Shown here piece after piece: positions 16,012 through 39,500 of a stretch of DNA of 64,000 bases. The stretch comes from Piscicola geometra (lineage: Eukaryota; Annelida; Clitellata; Hirudinida; Piscicolidae): the NCBI GenBank assembly GCA_943735955.1, contig OX030961.1, positions 2,463,181 through 2,527,180 of the forward strand, given 5' to 3'. The position numbers and the translations under genes are program-made. Within the stretch, counting starts at the first letter, position 1. The number at the start of each line of letters is the position of its first letter. Below the pieces are notes generated by a model that was given only the letters and a program-made list of their open reading frames with translations, did no database searches and had not been told where the DNA came from.

Positions 16012-17254
16012 TCAAGACATCTGTACTCCCAGCAATGCACGTGCCTTTTCGTATATAACGTAGGAAATTGAAACTGCTGGTGCAACCTGGATGATGTGCA
16101 TGATATGTATTCTCTGTGAAGTGCCAAATGATTTCAATAAGAAGCTATGAAACTAAAAAACAAATATTGAAAAACCTTTTAAAAAATTTACATTTTCTTT
16201 TTTAATAAATAAACAAAATATTAAATTATTATTTTTTTTTAATCTCGAAGAATAGTACTTTGAGGAAGTTAGGAGCGAGTCCTCTGTACAGGCCTCTGAA
16301 GCCGTCATTGCGCACGATGTACCTGAAGTGGCCTGCCATGCTCAACTCCTGCTGCTGCACGCTGACTATGGTCGTAATGGTGTAATGGTGGTGGTGGCGT
16401 GGTCGTGCTGGTAGTGTAGTTGTGGTGGTAGTGTAGTTGTGCTGGAAGTGTAGTTGTGCTGGTAGTGTAGTTGTGGTGGAAGTCTAGTTTTAGTGGTGTG
16501 GTAGTGTTGAAATGGTAGTGCAGTTATGGTAGTAGTAATGAAAATTCACATCATCATCATCATCACTAGCATCATTGCCATCATCATCAAAACACACTGT
16601 TCATCTGCTGACGCGCTCTGATGAGGGCTAGGGGGTAGCTGGCGACAGCGCCGCACGAACTGCTCAGAGTGCCACAAGCGAGTAGCACCAACGATCCGGG
16701 CTGCTTGTCGCTGCTGTAGCGGTGGATGTACCAGCTCTTCAGCGTCTGTGAGGGATAAGATGCTGATGATGATGATGGTGGTGGTGATGATGATGGTGGT
16801 GGTGGTGATGATGATGGTGGTGGTCGTGATGATGGTGGTCGTGGAAAAGAATGATGATGATGATAGTGATGGTGGTGGTGGTGATGATGATGATGGGAGA
16901 TAGTTGTATATTGTCTTATATTTCAAATAAATGGATGAAATGACGAAGATGATGATGTTGACTTTTAAAGCACGGTTAATACAAATTATGGCATCTTCAA
17001 AATGGTGGCTAGCCGCACGAAGTAGTTGTGGTTACTTCGTAGATGGTGAGGTCAATGCCAGCATATGGAATGATGCCGATCAAATTGGTGAGGTATCCTG
17101 CAGGAAGAAGATAAACCTTTCCGATATGAATACAAAAATAAATTTTAAAATATTAGTAAAATAATATTAATAGTAGCAGTAATAATAAAACTAATAGTAA
17201 TAGTAACACTACTACTACTACTACTTCTACTACTACTTCTACTACTACTACTAC

Positions 17255-17319
<65 letters not shown>

Positions 17320-18593
17320 ATAATAATAATAATAAGTAAGGCGCCTTTGAAGAAGATTCTGAAGCCGTCTTGCTTGTAGATCTTGCGGGCGCAGTCGAGC
17401 ACTCCATCGTACTGGCCTGACTTCCTGAGAGAGAGGCGAGTCTTGAGGACCTAATAATGATGGTGGTGGTGATGATGATGATGGTGGTGGTGATGATGAT
17501 GATGGTGGTTGGAATGATGATGATGGAGAAGATGGTAACTAAAATGATGATGGTAATAAACAGAATGAAAGTGATGTTGATGAGAAGGATAGTCATGATG
17601 ATGATACCTCCATGGGGTATATAACGGTTTGTGAGATGGCGCCAGCTGTAGAGCCAGCAGCAAACCTATGGAAGACTCCCAACTCCTCCCCTTCCACCAT
17701 CATCATCTTCTTTATCTGCCCGAATAATTGTTTCATTCGATATGATAAAAATGAGCAATATTATATGATGATGATGATGATGATTATATTAATAATAGTA
17801 TGAGCAAATTAGTGTGATTATATTCTGAAGTTTGACTAGGCTGTACGTACAAAAGCACAACTAAACAGCCACTGCGAAATAATTTCAATTTAATTACCAA
17901 AAATTGAAAAAACGCCAAAAATCAACCTGTTCATAAGCCATGAACTTGACCGCAGTTTCCGGCACAATCTTTACCACATTGACACCATTGCCTCTCCACA
18001 GAGACTTCAAGCCACCCTCTTTTATCATATACTTAAGGCCGCCAATCACTCCAATTGGATTCTTTTGTGACGCGTAAACCTGTGTGAGTGTAGCGCAAAC
18101 GGGTTACAAACTAAAAGAACGAACAGTTCGAAAAGCGAAATTGAAAATTACTGTAAACACCATGTATAAGACGCACTCGTTTTCCGATGCCAAAAAAAGG
18201 AAAAAAGTTATAATAAAATGAGATCTATCAAGTTAAATTGGAAGTAACTACTATTGTAAATTGGCAAAATGATTATATTCGCGTCATTGGAACACTTTAG
18301 AGAGCAGAAAAGTGCGTTCTATACACGGTGTTTTACTAAGGGCCAATTATGGAATGGAAGATGCATCAGAAGTGACCATTAATGTGAGTTTGAGGCGGTC
18401 GAAGGGGGCAGTGCATGTTCGAGAAATGGCGCCAGCGATTCCACCTGCCGCCAAATGCTTCCACCACCCGCCCGTTCGCAACTCCTCCTCCGTCAAGTCG
18501 TCTGGCAGCACTGCCGGTTCTCCTGTGTCCATCATCTAGTTGGTGGTGGTGTTGTAGTAGTGGTGGCGGTAGTAGTTATTATTATTATTAGTA

Positions 18594-18648
<55 letters not shown>

Positions 18649-18689
18649 AAGTAGAAGTAGAAGTAGAAGTAGAAGTAGTAGTAGTAGCA

Positions 18690-18783
<94 letters not shown>

Positions 18784-19642
18784 TAATAGTAATAGTAGTA
18801 GTAGCACCAGTGAATGTCTCCAGAAGTTGAGGATGTTGGAGAGTTCTGAGGAAGGGTAGAGCACGAGGAAGTCTCGCCATTCACTCCAGTTTATCGTCAA
18901 GCTGTTGTCCTTGTCCATCCTGCATGGAGTGTCGCAAGTATCTATATCTTGTCCCCCCTGCTCATCTACATCTACATGCTACATCATTGCGATCTATTTT
19001 TAATATCCCGCGACGGATCACTAGGGCATAGCCTATGCCCCATAGGTTGCATCTGAGCCAAGTCATTACATACTCATCTACCTGCTCACCAATCATATTC
19101 AATATTGTTTCCACCTGCATCACTAACCTCTGTATCATGTTTAAGGCTTCTTCTCTAGACACTCGCACTCCAATCTTCAGAAGGTTGGTGATGAGTTCTT
19201 CAACGTCGATGAGGCCATCTTTGTTGCGGTCGAGGGCGTCGAATGAAAGCTTCATGGCGGTATCATGCTCCCGGATATAGTTGACAAACTCTGACATGCA
19301 TATAACTCCATCCTGGTTCTTGTCATACTTTTTCAGAAATTTCTGAGAGTTGACAATTAGAATTTGATTGTTTTAATTATTAGTTTTATATGCATAAAAA
19401 ATAAATATTGAATGCATATTTTATGATTAAAATAGTTGAATTGATGAATTAATCATAAAGGTCTTTTTACAAACCTCAGCATTTTTTGCTGGTAACTTGT
19501 GTTTCTTGAGAGCTTGAGTGAGGTCTTTGATGTTGATGGTGCCATCGCCGTCCAAATCTAGCTCCCTGAACAGAGCTTCAATACGCTGGGTTTCGGTGCT
19601 TTTTGAAGACGAGTCTTCATTTTTGCCATCTGCTAAAGACAT
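16012..19642 (-). CDS. SLC25A24: Calcium-binding mitochondrial ATP-Mg/phosphate carrier (SCaMC, SLC25A24/25 type)
   Basis: Exchanges ATP-Mg for phosphate across the inner mitochondrial membrane under calcium control. Eleven exons join in phase to 470 residues (human 477): 19642-19475, 19342-19128, 18919-18808, 18535-18377, 18079-17927, 17715-17608, 17450-17345, 17097-17036, 16745-16598, 16365-16259, 16086-16012. The N-terminal half has four EF-hands ([48 protein letters not shown]), the last followed by WRDFL. The carrier half has three repeats with signature motifs APFDRLK, YPMEVLKTR and YPLALIRTR, and ends [19 protein letters not shown]. The exon at 17450-17345 must end at AAAG followed by GC, not GT, to read [17 protein letters not shown]. 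Several introns are largely simple repeats. SLC25A23/24/25 paralogue assignment is not resolved. Confidence 0.95.
16373..16540. repeat. GTGGTGGTAGTG-type repeat in carrier intron
   Basis: Degenerate GT-rich repeat with unit around GGTAGTGTAGTTGTGGTGGA, in the intron between the ninth and tenth carrier exons. Confidence 0.7.
16762..16895. repeat. GATGATGGTGGT tract in carrier intron
   Basis: Lies in the intron between exons at 17097-17036 and 16745-16598, directly upstream of the acceptor in transcript sense, where it reads as a CCACCATCATC pyrimidine/CA-rich stretch that may serve as the polypyrimidine region. Confidence 0.8.
17203..17333. repeat. (ACT)n microsatellite next to the GC donor
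   Basis: Trinucleotide tract of roughly 115 bases plus AAT triplets, beginning within about 12-20 bases of the inferred donor at 17344 in transcript sense. In the transcript it reads (UAG/AGU)n, complementary to the (CUA)n tract in the intron at 18536-18807. Confidence 0.9.
17460..17600. repeat. GATGATGGTGGT tract in carrier intron
   Basis: Fills most of the intron between the sixth and seventh carrier exons. In transcript sense it reads ATC/CCA-rich. Confidence 0.8.
18585..18801. repeat. (GTA)n microsatellite filling a carrier intron
   Basis: Over 200 bases of GTA with occasional AGA, AAT and CAG variants, almost the whole intron between the third and fourth carrier exons. In transcript sense it begins a few bases after the 5' splice site (CTG|GTGCTACTAC) as (CUA)n. 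Translated frames of this tract (polyL, polyT, polyY) are artefacts. Confidence 0.95.
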
Positions 19643-20112
19643 TTATTGATTTTAAATTGTGTATTTTTGAGTTTACATATAAGCAAAAATTTCAAAAGTA
19701 GAATCTAAACCGAAATAATTTTTAATGAGAATTTCTCAGCCTTGACATTAATATTAAAAGTAGTTCACAAAATTGCATTGAGAAAATACTTTATTATAAA
19801 AAGTTCATAGTTCAATTTTGTTGTATAATTTGGAATAATAAAAACCAACTATTCTGAATATTTTCTTAGCGTTTAATATTTTTCTTTGTTCAAACAAGGA
19901 TTTCAAAATTAAAATAAACGGTCTATGTTTTTTATGCAATTATCTCTATTCTTTTAAATCTTATTTAAATCTAATTCTCAGTAATAAATCATCCAAATCC
20001 AAATAATTTATCACCAAAAGTAAAAAATAAGTAGATTTCCGCAAAATCTCAACGATTATATAAACGTTGGCCATTTAAAGTTTGAATTCCTAATATCCTT
20101 AATCATTAAGGA
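19643..20112. promoter_or_regulatory. Divergent intergenic region between carrier and zinc-finger gene
   Basis: About 470 bases separate the carrier ATG (minus strand, 19642) from the zinc-finger gene start (plus strand, 20113 or 20116). The head-to-head layout means both 5' regions, and possibly a shared bidirectional promoter, lie here. The sequence is AT-rich; I see no clear TATA box, CpG cluster or named element. Inferred from layout only. Confidence 0.45.
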
Positions 20113-21344
20113 TTGATGTCTTGCTTATTAAAAACGAGTAGTGAGTATGATAGAGTCAATGGTTTGATCGTGGAGACGGTCAGTTTGCTCTGCAAGAACG
20201 GGCTGCCATTCAGCAAAGACCTCAAGGTGCAAGGGACGTTAGCGGTGACGATCGACTCAAACGAGATCTTCCTGTTGCATATTAATGAAAGCATCGAAGC
20301 AGACGAATCCACCAACTCTTTCTGCCCTCCTAACAGTCTGTTGCATTCTGATAGCTGCAACATCCTCAACAGTGAAGGTGAAGAGGAAGATGCAGAGGAA
20401 ACCAATAACTTCAACAACATCAACTTCAGTAACAACATCAATAACAGTATCATAGACAATATCATCACTAATTCTAATAATAAGCCATGTTATAATAAAA
20501 ACCAAAGTAATATGAGAGGTTGTCATTATTCACAAAATAAAATGGTAAATAAAGATGCTATAGAATCAAAATATGATGATGGCAGAATGACTTCTATGAC
20601 TGATAACACCAATGAAACTACCCAAACATTGAACGATAAAAATACTGCAAGTGGTATCATCACCAATGTTGAACCTCACATAAATGCAGACAGAAATACC
20701 TTTTCACAAAAACATATTTCTAATATATATACAGATTTTAAAGTGAAGACAGAAACTATGAAAGATGACATTGATGAAGATGGTGATGAGCAACAAATTT
20801 TGTTGCAACATGACCATTTGGCAAGCTCAAATTCTATTTTTATGAACAGCAATACTCATCCTCACAATAGCCACAACCACAACAACCAGTCTAATCGCAC
20901 CAAAAATCTCTCACACAACAACTATTCAACAAAAAGCAATGTCAGCATTTCTAATATTTCTTATCAATTTCAAGACAACACAAGAAACTATCAGGTTTGT
21001 GTTATCAATCATTACTTTCTTCATGTTTTCTCTTCTATTCATTTGCTTCATATTTCTTTCCATCATCATCCACCAACATTTTCTATCTACCACTCATCCA
21101 TCAATTAGAACAAAAATTTTGTATTCACATTCATTGCATCAACCACTCTCCTTCCACCCAGCAGCATCATCATCAGTTCTTAGATTCATCACCTCGGAAG
21201 AGAAGGGCTGGCTTCACGGACAATCGGCCCTTTCCGTGTCCGATTGAAGGATGTGATAGACGATTCTTTCACAGGAATAACGTCTACAGACACCGCAAAC
21301 TAAAACATCCTTTAGCCTGCTACAATGAATTCAAAAATATTTAG
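20113..21344 (+). CDS. C2H2 zinc-finger protein with conserved-looking N-terminal domain
   Basis: Two exons in phase 0: 20113-20994 (donor CAG|GTTTGT) and 21162-21344 (acceptor CCACCCAG), about 354 residues. The N-terminus (SSEYDRVNGLIVETVSLLCK, then LKVQGTLAVTI and EIFLLHINE) looks like a folded domain of about 60 residues that I do not recognise. It is followed by a roughly 200-residue Asn/Asp/His-rich disordered stretch. The second exon has a basic patch (SSPRKRRAGF), then one finger CPIEGCDRRF...HRKLKH with C-x4-C-x12-H-x4-H spacing, and stops 11 residues later. A nuclear DNA- or RNA-binding role is plausible from the finger and basic patch only. The double Met leaves the start ambiguous by one codon; an upstream exon cannot be excluded. 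An AATAAA at about 21723 is a candidate polyadenylation signal. Confidence 0.75.
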
Positions 21345-23018
21345 TCTAGTTATATATTATATATTTTCTTATTCATTAATTTGTTAATTTTAGTACAAAT
21401 ATAGTTTTGAATCAAAATGTGTCATGCCATATTCTCTATGTATTATTTCGTTCTAATTTTATACATTTTAGATTTTATTTTGAAATAATTTTGAAACAAA
21501 ATCTGGTTTTCAAGTGTTCGTTGCAATAGATTCTATGCGATCTGTTCTTTTCAATTTTTTACGCATTAACGTCACAAGTTTGAAACTTGTCTTTTATTTT
21601 CATAGTCGCAAAATCTTATTTATTCTTGGTGGCTGCCTAAGACAAGTTAACTGGCCAGATTTGTATACATTTTGATTAATTGTAATTTTTAATGTCTTTG
21701 CAGTATAAAAACGATCCAATTAAATAAAACTCAGTTTCTATCTTTTTCGATAGCCAAATAAACTATCCCAACTTCCAAACATCTGCACATCGGTGGAAGT
21801 GGACCACGATGTTTAAGGTTTGGTTGGTCCGTTCGATTGTGGGCGTTCACAACTACCTTACCCCCTCAACCCTAACCCTAACTACCTTACCCCCTCAGAA
21901 ACACTCCATTGTAAACATCGCATGTGCATATAAGATGGAAGCATCTTTGCGTGCATCCACTCACGCATAGGCGCAAATAAATTGAAATGCATACGTACAG
22001 TGAAACGCACACGCGCACATTTAAAATAATTTAATTCAAGCGGTAAAGAAGAAAAATGAAAATAATATAAAGCAAACGTTAATCACCTTGTAATTTCATT
22101 GCGTAACCTCATCTGACCAGATATGATTCGAAAAGGAGAACAGGCAAACTATGCAATCGAGGAAATATAACATGGAAAGAAATTCAAAAAAGCTAACTAT
22201 GGGTCTACTAGTTTGAATGAGCTTGCCTAAAGAAACACGTTTATGTACATACAAGAGGAATGATGCTTTGACCACCTCCTGCCAATCATCCTTTTCATCC
22301 TTTGCACTCCACTCTCCCATTCCTCAACCGCCTTAATATGTTTAATTAACTCTGAAGAAGGAATGAAAAACGTGCCAAGAGAAATGCATTGCTCAGTACA
22401 TAGATGAATATAACCTCATTAGGGCTGTCTTAACCAAAGCAGAAGCAAGCTGAATAACAAATATGATAACGACCAATGCAAATAACAAATATAAAAAATA
22501 ACTTTGAAAATAATGTCTTTTTACAATTAATAATCGATGAATTTAACTAAATTCAAGCGCATTTCATGCATGTTTTATATATTAATTTTGCGCAATATAA
22601 ATGAATCATTAATTCTTTTAAATATTTCCTCTTTCTTTTATTACCCTTTAAATCGAGAAAGTCTTGTGTATTGAGTCAAAAATTCTAAGAAATGAGCTGG
22701 AATCATAAGACATTTTCAAGAAACCAAGTTTTCTTGAAATCAAAAGATGGTGCATAAAATTGCTAGCGTCATCGGTGCAGCAATCGTCAATGAAATTATG
22801 AACTGAACTGTGATCTCTGAGAGTTAAATGATGCCATTGGTGATACGTCATGCCATCAATCATTGTAAATTTTGCAAATCAAAGAAGCTGCTTTAGCGAA
22901 GAGAAAAAAAGCCGAAACATTTAGACAAAAAATTGAAGATAGTACGACGATGAAACCAGACAACACACAATGATGAGTAATATGAGTGTGACATCAACCC
23001 GAGAGCTCATTCAAGACC
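21345..23018. other. Tail-to-tail spacer between zinc-finger and Eph genes
   Basis: AT-rich. Contains an AATAAA near 21723 and, at 21851-21897, an 18-bp direct repeat (AACTACCTTACCCCCTCA) flanking two CCCTAA units. No supported gene; short open frames at 22096-22320 and 22648-22863 (minus) lack domain or splice support. Confidence 0.45.
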
Positions 23019-33968
<10,950 letters not shown>

Positions 33969-36033
33969 CTGGGAATGAAAGGATTGAGGTTGGGAAGGTG
34001 AATTAAAGAATGTTGAACAGATGAATTGAAGGAGGTTGGGAAAGTGATTAGATGGGTAGAAAAATGAGTAGAAAATTGGGTAGAAAAATCAGGGTAGCGT
34101 TGTAAATACAGTATAGGTGTTGTGAGAGTAAAACAGATTTTAATAAGCAAATGAGCTTTCGATGAAGTGATAAAGAAAAGGTGTTTCAAAGTTTCAAGTT
34201 TTAAGATTTTAAAGAGTTGGATCACGTCTTTAATAAAGTGCCTCTAAACTGAATTCTGTTGTGCAAATAATATTACTACTTCTACTATAACTCACACTAC
34301 TACTATTATTAATAGCACTACTGCTTTTACAACAAGTAATATTTTTATTTCCACTTTTTATTAATGAAAATCTTTTTTTTTGTTTAAAAAGTTTCCCTGT
34401 AATGAATATTCATAGGATAATTAAACAACCCTCTTGTTAATTATTCATAACGAATTATGTGAGTGTTATGGACGACAACTTTCAATTTAGAACACTCGTT
34501 CCTTCCCATGCCGTGACTATCATAATTACTTCATAAATATTCATTAGCCAGAGAAGAGGTATATGGCCTAATAGGGTGCATACCAATCTAATAGCTTTCG
34601 TTTTATATTTCACAATATTGTATTGTTTTTTCTTTGTATCTTTTCTCAGCGTTCTTGATTCTGCTCGAAATTTTGAGAAACTCCTGAAAAGAAAGAAAGG
34701 GCAAAGCAACTCTCGGAAGAATTAGGGCTCGAATTAGGAATAATTGATTCGGAAAAGTTTAGATTAGGAGAAATTGAAGTGTGATGCTGCTCCTGCGTCG
34801 GAAATTTAATTTTCGTTTGTTTATTCAATAAGAACGAACTAAGTAAGGTAATGTAACAATATTGCAAAACTATTATTGAAAAAGAAGAAAAAATTATTAA
34901 AAAAACAATTACCGTAAAATCTATCTAAAGGCGCAGCTTTTTGCTTTTTGTTTTGCTCTCAAAAACTTTCGACTGAGTCGAATTTTTCGACTTTGCGATG
35001 GTGAATATTTCCGATCTAACTCGTTTTTTTAAACTTTTTTTTACGCTGAAAAATAGAAGCGTCTTATGAAGGGTTTTTTACGGTATATTGTAATCATAAA
35101 AATAATAATTGACAATAATAACAGTGAATATCGCAAAAAACTAATTGATGAAGGAAGATATCGCATCAAAGGTAGATGAATTTGATAATTCAGGTAACTA
35201 GGTAATTTAAACGGCAACATCATATAGAATGATTTTCAAAACTTGAAAAAGCCTAACTAAAAAATGCTTTTTCATCAAAACAAGTTAAGTAATATTCAGA
35301 AACAATGTAAAAATAGTTTAAAATATGAATTTACGAAATTACTTTTTTCAAAAAAAAATATTTTAATTAACTGAAAAAATAGAAGCGTGGAGCAGCATGA
35401 AGAGAAACGGGAATTCTCTTTAAAATTCCTCACACACCAGTGTCCAATCTGTCTAACAGTTTGACTTCCTTTTGTAGCGCATAATTCCAAAATATATTTT
35501 CTATAAAATTTCCATTTTCTGCCGCTTTTATTCAAGATTTTTACAAAAACATTTTGTAGTCATAAACAAGACTTATTTACTAACAAGAACGTGAATCATT
35601 TGAAAAAAAACCTATAACAACGACGAAAAAGAAAGTAACATTTAAGCAGCAGACATGAAAGACTCTAGTATTTGACTCAGATCACGAAGGAAGGAGGTCT
35701 CGAAGGAATAACAGTGAATAATTTCTTTTTTTATTGTCTCCAGCATCAATATGCACAGACCATTGACGTGTGGGAGTTTATATATAAGTATTAATTACTG
35801 CACTTCTACACACAATAAATAACGCATTAACACACATGAAGTAAAAATCTACAATACAAAGAAACACAACTCAAGTCATTTTAAACGTTAGCAGTTTGAA
35901 CAAAGTAAAATAGTAGAGTTTCCAACAAGAAAAAGCACGCAAAATTTACAGGACTGTTTGTACACATCCTTTTAGCTTGATGTCTTCTTTGGACTCCCTG
36001 TTTCTATCTTTTTCATCCATTCCATCCATTCAT

Positions 36034-36552
36034 TCATCCATCCATCCATCCATCCATCCATCCATCCATCCATCCATCCATCCATCCATCCATCCATCCA
36101 TCCATCCATCCATCCATCCATCCATCCATCCATCCATCCATCCATCCATCCATCCATCCATCCATCCATCCATCCATCCATCCATCCATCCATCCATCCA
36201 TCCATCCATCCATCCATCCATCCATCCATCCATCCATCCATCCATCCATCCATCCATCCATCCATCCATCCATCCATCCATCCATCCATCCATCCATCCA
36301 TCCATCCATCCATCCATCCATCCATCCATCCATCCATCCATCCATCCATCCATCCATCCATCCATCCATCCATCCATCCATCCATCCATCCATCCATACA
36401 TCCATCCATCCATCCATCCATCCATCCATCCATCCATCCATCCATCCATCCATACATCCATCCATCCATCCATCCATCCATCCATCCATCCATCCATCCA
36501 TCCATCCATCCATCCATCCATCCATCCATCCATTCATCCATCCATCCATCCA
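36034..36552. repeat. (CCAT)n microsatellite, about 520 bp
   Basis: About 130 tetranucleotide units, interrupted by only a few CATA and CATT variants (near 36395, 36452 and 36533). Because the unit is 4 bp, all three frames on both strands stay open, producing long spurious HPSI and MDGW proteins. Confidence 0.97.
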
Positions 36553-39500
36553 CCGCTCTATTTATTAATCCATTTTCTTTTTCTGATTATTTTTCTTTTG
36601 CCATTTTCCAGTTTTTTTATTGGCTAATTGCTTCATTGTTTTGCAGTAATTACAGCCTACATCTGCAGCCCTTTATTGCAGGTCCATTACTACTGCGTTC
36701 ATGCAGCTTTTCCTTCAAGTGATTTATATTGGCTTTTTTCCTGAAACGACTGTGTTGTGTTTTATTGAAAAGACAGAACATATTTCGGCATTGTCATTTG
36801 CTTTGTGACATTCATCTCGATTGTGTGCAACTCCTAATTTATCACATCTAGTGTCTCTTCACAATAAAATGCAAAATGAAGAAATTCTATTTTTACATTT
36901 TTTTTCCAAATTGTTTTTCCCAAAATGGAAGTTTGAACAAGAGGTATCAACTCGGGCCCCTGTAAACATCGCTAATAACTTCCGCAGCAAAAGAAAGTAC
37001 ATATAGGATGTGATATATGGGGGAGAAAAAAAAGAAAAACAGAAAAAAACATAGATAAAACTAAAAACACTGAAAAATAGAATAAATGATGAATCATAGC
37101 AAATTAGTTGCATTACAGAAACTTCGATTTATACGTGGCAGATTTGAAATTGTGTAACCCTTCATTAATAAGATGAGTTGAAAATCATGCACACAATATT
37201 GCAGTGTTTCCAATGGCGACCAAAGACAACGAGCTTTTTTCAAGGATTCTTGAATTTTTTCCAGCATTCAAGATTCTGTCTTTCATTCTTAAACTATTAT
37301 CATTATCACCGTCAACGTCATCGTCATCATCATCCTCCGTATGATAATCATTATAATCATTGTGATCATTATCACATCGTGAAAGCCGGATTAACTAAGG
37401 GTCCCTTAAGAAAGCCTGGAAAAGGGCTATAGTATTATTTATGCACACATGAAGAAAGAAAAAAGAACAAAAAACGAGGCACAGAAAGATACAGAGAGTG
37501 ATATATGGAGAGCTTAATGAGGCGAGCATGCGAGCTAGACCCTTGTCGTAGTGGCACTATAGTCCATTAATAAACAGACTAAATGAATATTTAAATACAA
37601 CAATAATTTGAATAATAATAGCCATTATCTAATTAAATTTATTAGTGAGACAAATAAAAAGTATAAACATCAGTATTAATGTATCGAGAAGATGAATGAA
37701 CCTAGCTACTCTAATGAATGGATGAGTACATGAAGGAAAAACTAAATAAATAAATAAAACATTTGAATATAGGAATTGACGCTTGGGTGGAAGAATGCAT
37801 TAAAAGATGAAGGAATGCATGGCTTAAGAGATGAAAGGGGTCTAAGGAATGATGGATGCGTCGAATGTTCGATAGCCGAAACGATGTTTCAAACCTTGAC
37901 CTAAAACAAATCTATATATTCTGTACTTTTGACATTAGTTTCTCAAATACTCATTTATCTCTGCATGCATCGATCTTTTTTTAGAAACTCTTTTTAATAG
38001 CATGGCCACCACAGCATCATTCGTTAATGCTGCTAAGTCATTTATCATGTCAAAGGTGTGAGAAAGGCTCAAATGTAGAAAATTGTTTTATACAAAAAGG
38101 TTTATCACTTTCAATTCATTTTTGTAAATAATTTCTTGTTTCAAATTAGATTTTCTATTATCGAACATTACTTTACATCCTTTCACAAAAAAGTGTTCCT
38201 TTTATGTGGTCACGTGAGGACACATCGCTGTGGAATAAAAATAAGTTTCAAGAAGGATTGTCACCAAGCCTCAATCTTCTTAAGCTATCTTATATATTGA
38301 TAAAAAGTTTCGATTTTTTATACATATTTGACAAATGTAAATTATTTTTGACTGTTTCTTAATATTTTTTTATATCTTATTTTTAGTTTTATTCTACTGT
38401 GTATTAAATTTATAATATTTGAATATATTAATTTTTTTATATTTTATTTATATATTTTTTTGCCTATAATTAATGGTTTTAAGAAGTTTCTGTTTTTAAG
38501 AAGGCTTATATGATTCTCATTACTTCCTCAGTTAATTCAGTAACTTAGAATAAAAATGCGTTAGAAACAAGTTTTAATATACTTTCGAGTGCATTCTGAT
38601 ATTAATGAATTAGGATTATTTTTTAAAGTAAATATAGATCAATTCCTAATCATCTCGAGTTTCGTTCTCATGTTGCACTTGTTTTAATAAGAAAAATCTT
38701 AAACTTGAAAGTTTCAAAATGAATTTGAAAAATGTTTTCACAATCTAATAAACTTATCTCATTTGCCATAAAATATAAAAAAACCTAAAACATTCATATA
38801 AAATCTTATTTTTTTTAGATAATTCAAATTTTTTACTTTACTAACATCATCATCATGAAATTTGTCAGGATGTTTGTATTACAGATATAGCTCATCTTTT
38901 ATTAGTGTTTCTGAATTATTAATGCGACGGTTTTATTGTTACGACTACAGTTTCATCATTTGATGCGCTCGTTTTGACGTCGTTACGTCGTTTTTACTCT
39001 GTCTTGCAGTCTCCTTCCTTTCATCTTCCGATACTGTTCTTATGCTAGTTTTCAGTGTCTTGGGGTGGAGTGTGTTGTATTAACTTAAATTTTGTTTTTG
39101 CATTATATTGATTGAATTTTGTCTTTTACATTGTAGGAAATTTAGTTTTTTGCATGGTATCGAAATTAAATTTTTTTCGATCTGTTTTAAATTAAACAAA
39201 AATAATAAACCTTTTTTTAAATAAATGAATATTTATAAAAATTTTAATAGGGTTAGGGTAAGGGTTAGGAATAGTCTAACATTATTTTTTTGCCGTTTTT
39301 TCAAGTGATATTATAACGACGCTAGCAATGCCTATCCTCTCAAATTCTTCTTAAGCTTCGTTAAAAATTTACAATATTGTTTTTAAATTTCTTTGAAGTG
39401 TTCAAGAAAGTAAAATCATCAAAACAACAAAAAGAATTATAAATGTCAAAAGTAAAGCTTGAAAGTTAATAAAATTTTCTAAATATAACAGCCCTACCAA

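Noticed and set aside
18532..18918. Poly-Leu, poly-Thr, poly-Tyr and poly-Ser proteins
   Set aside because: Frames of the (GTA)n intronic microsatellite extended from the true carrier exon at 18919-18808.
35972..36627. Long open frames reading HPSI or MDGW repeats on both strands
   Set aside because: They are translations of a pure (CCAT)n tract, open in every frame because the unit is not a multiple of three.
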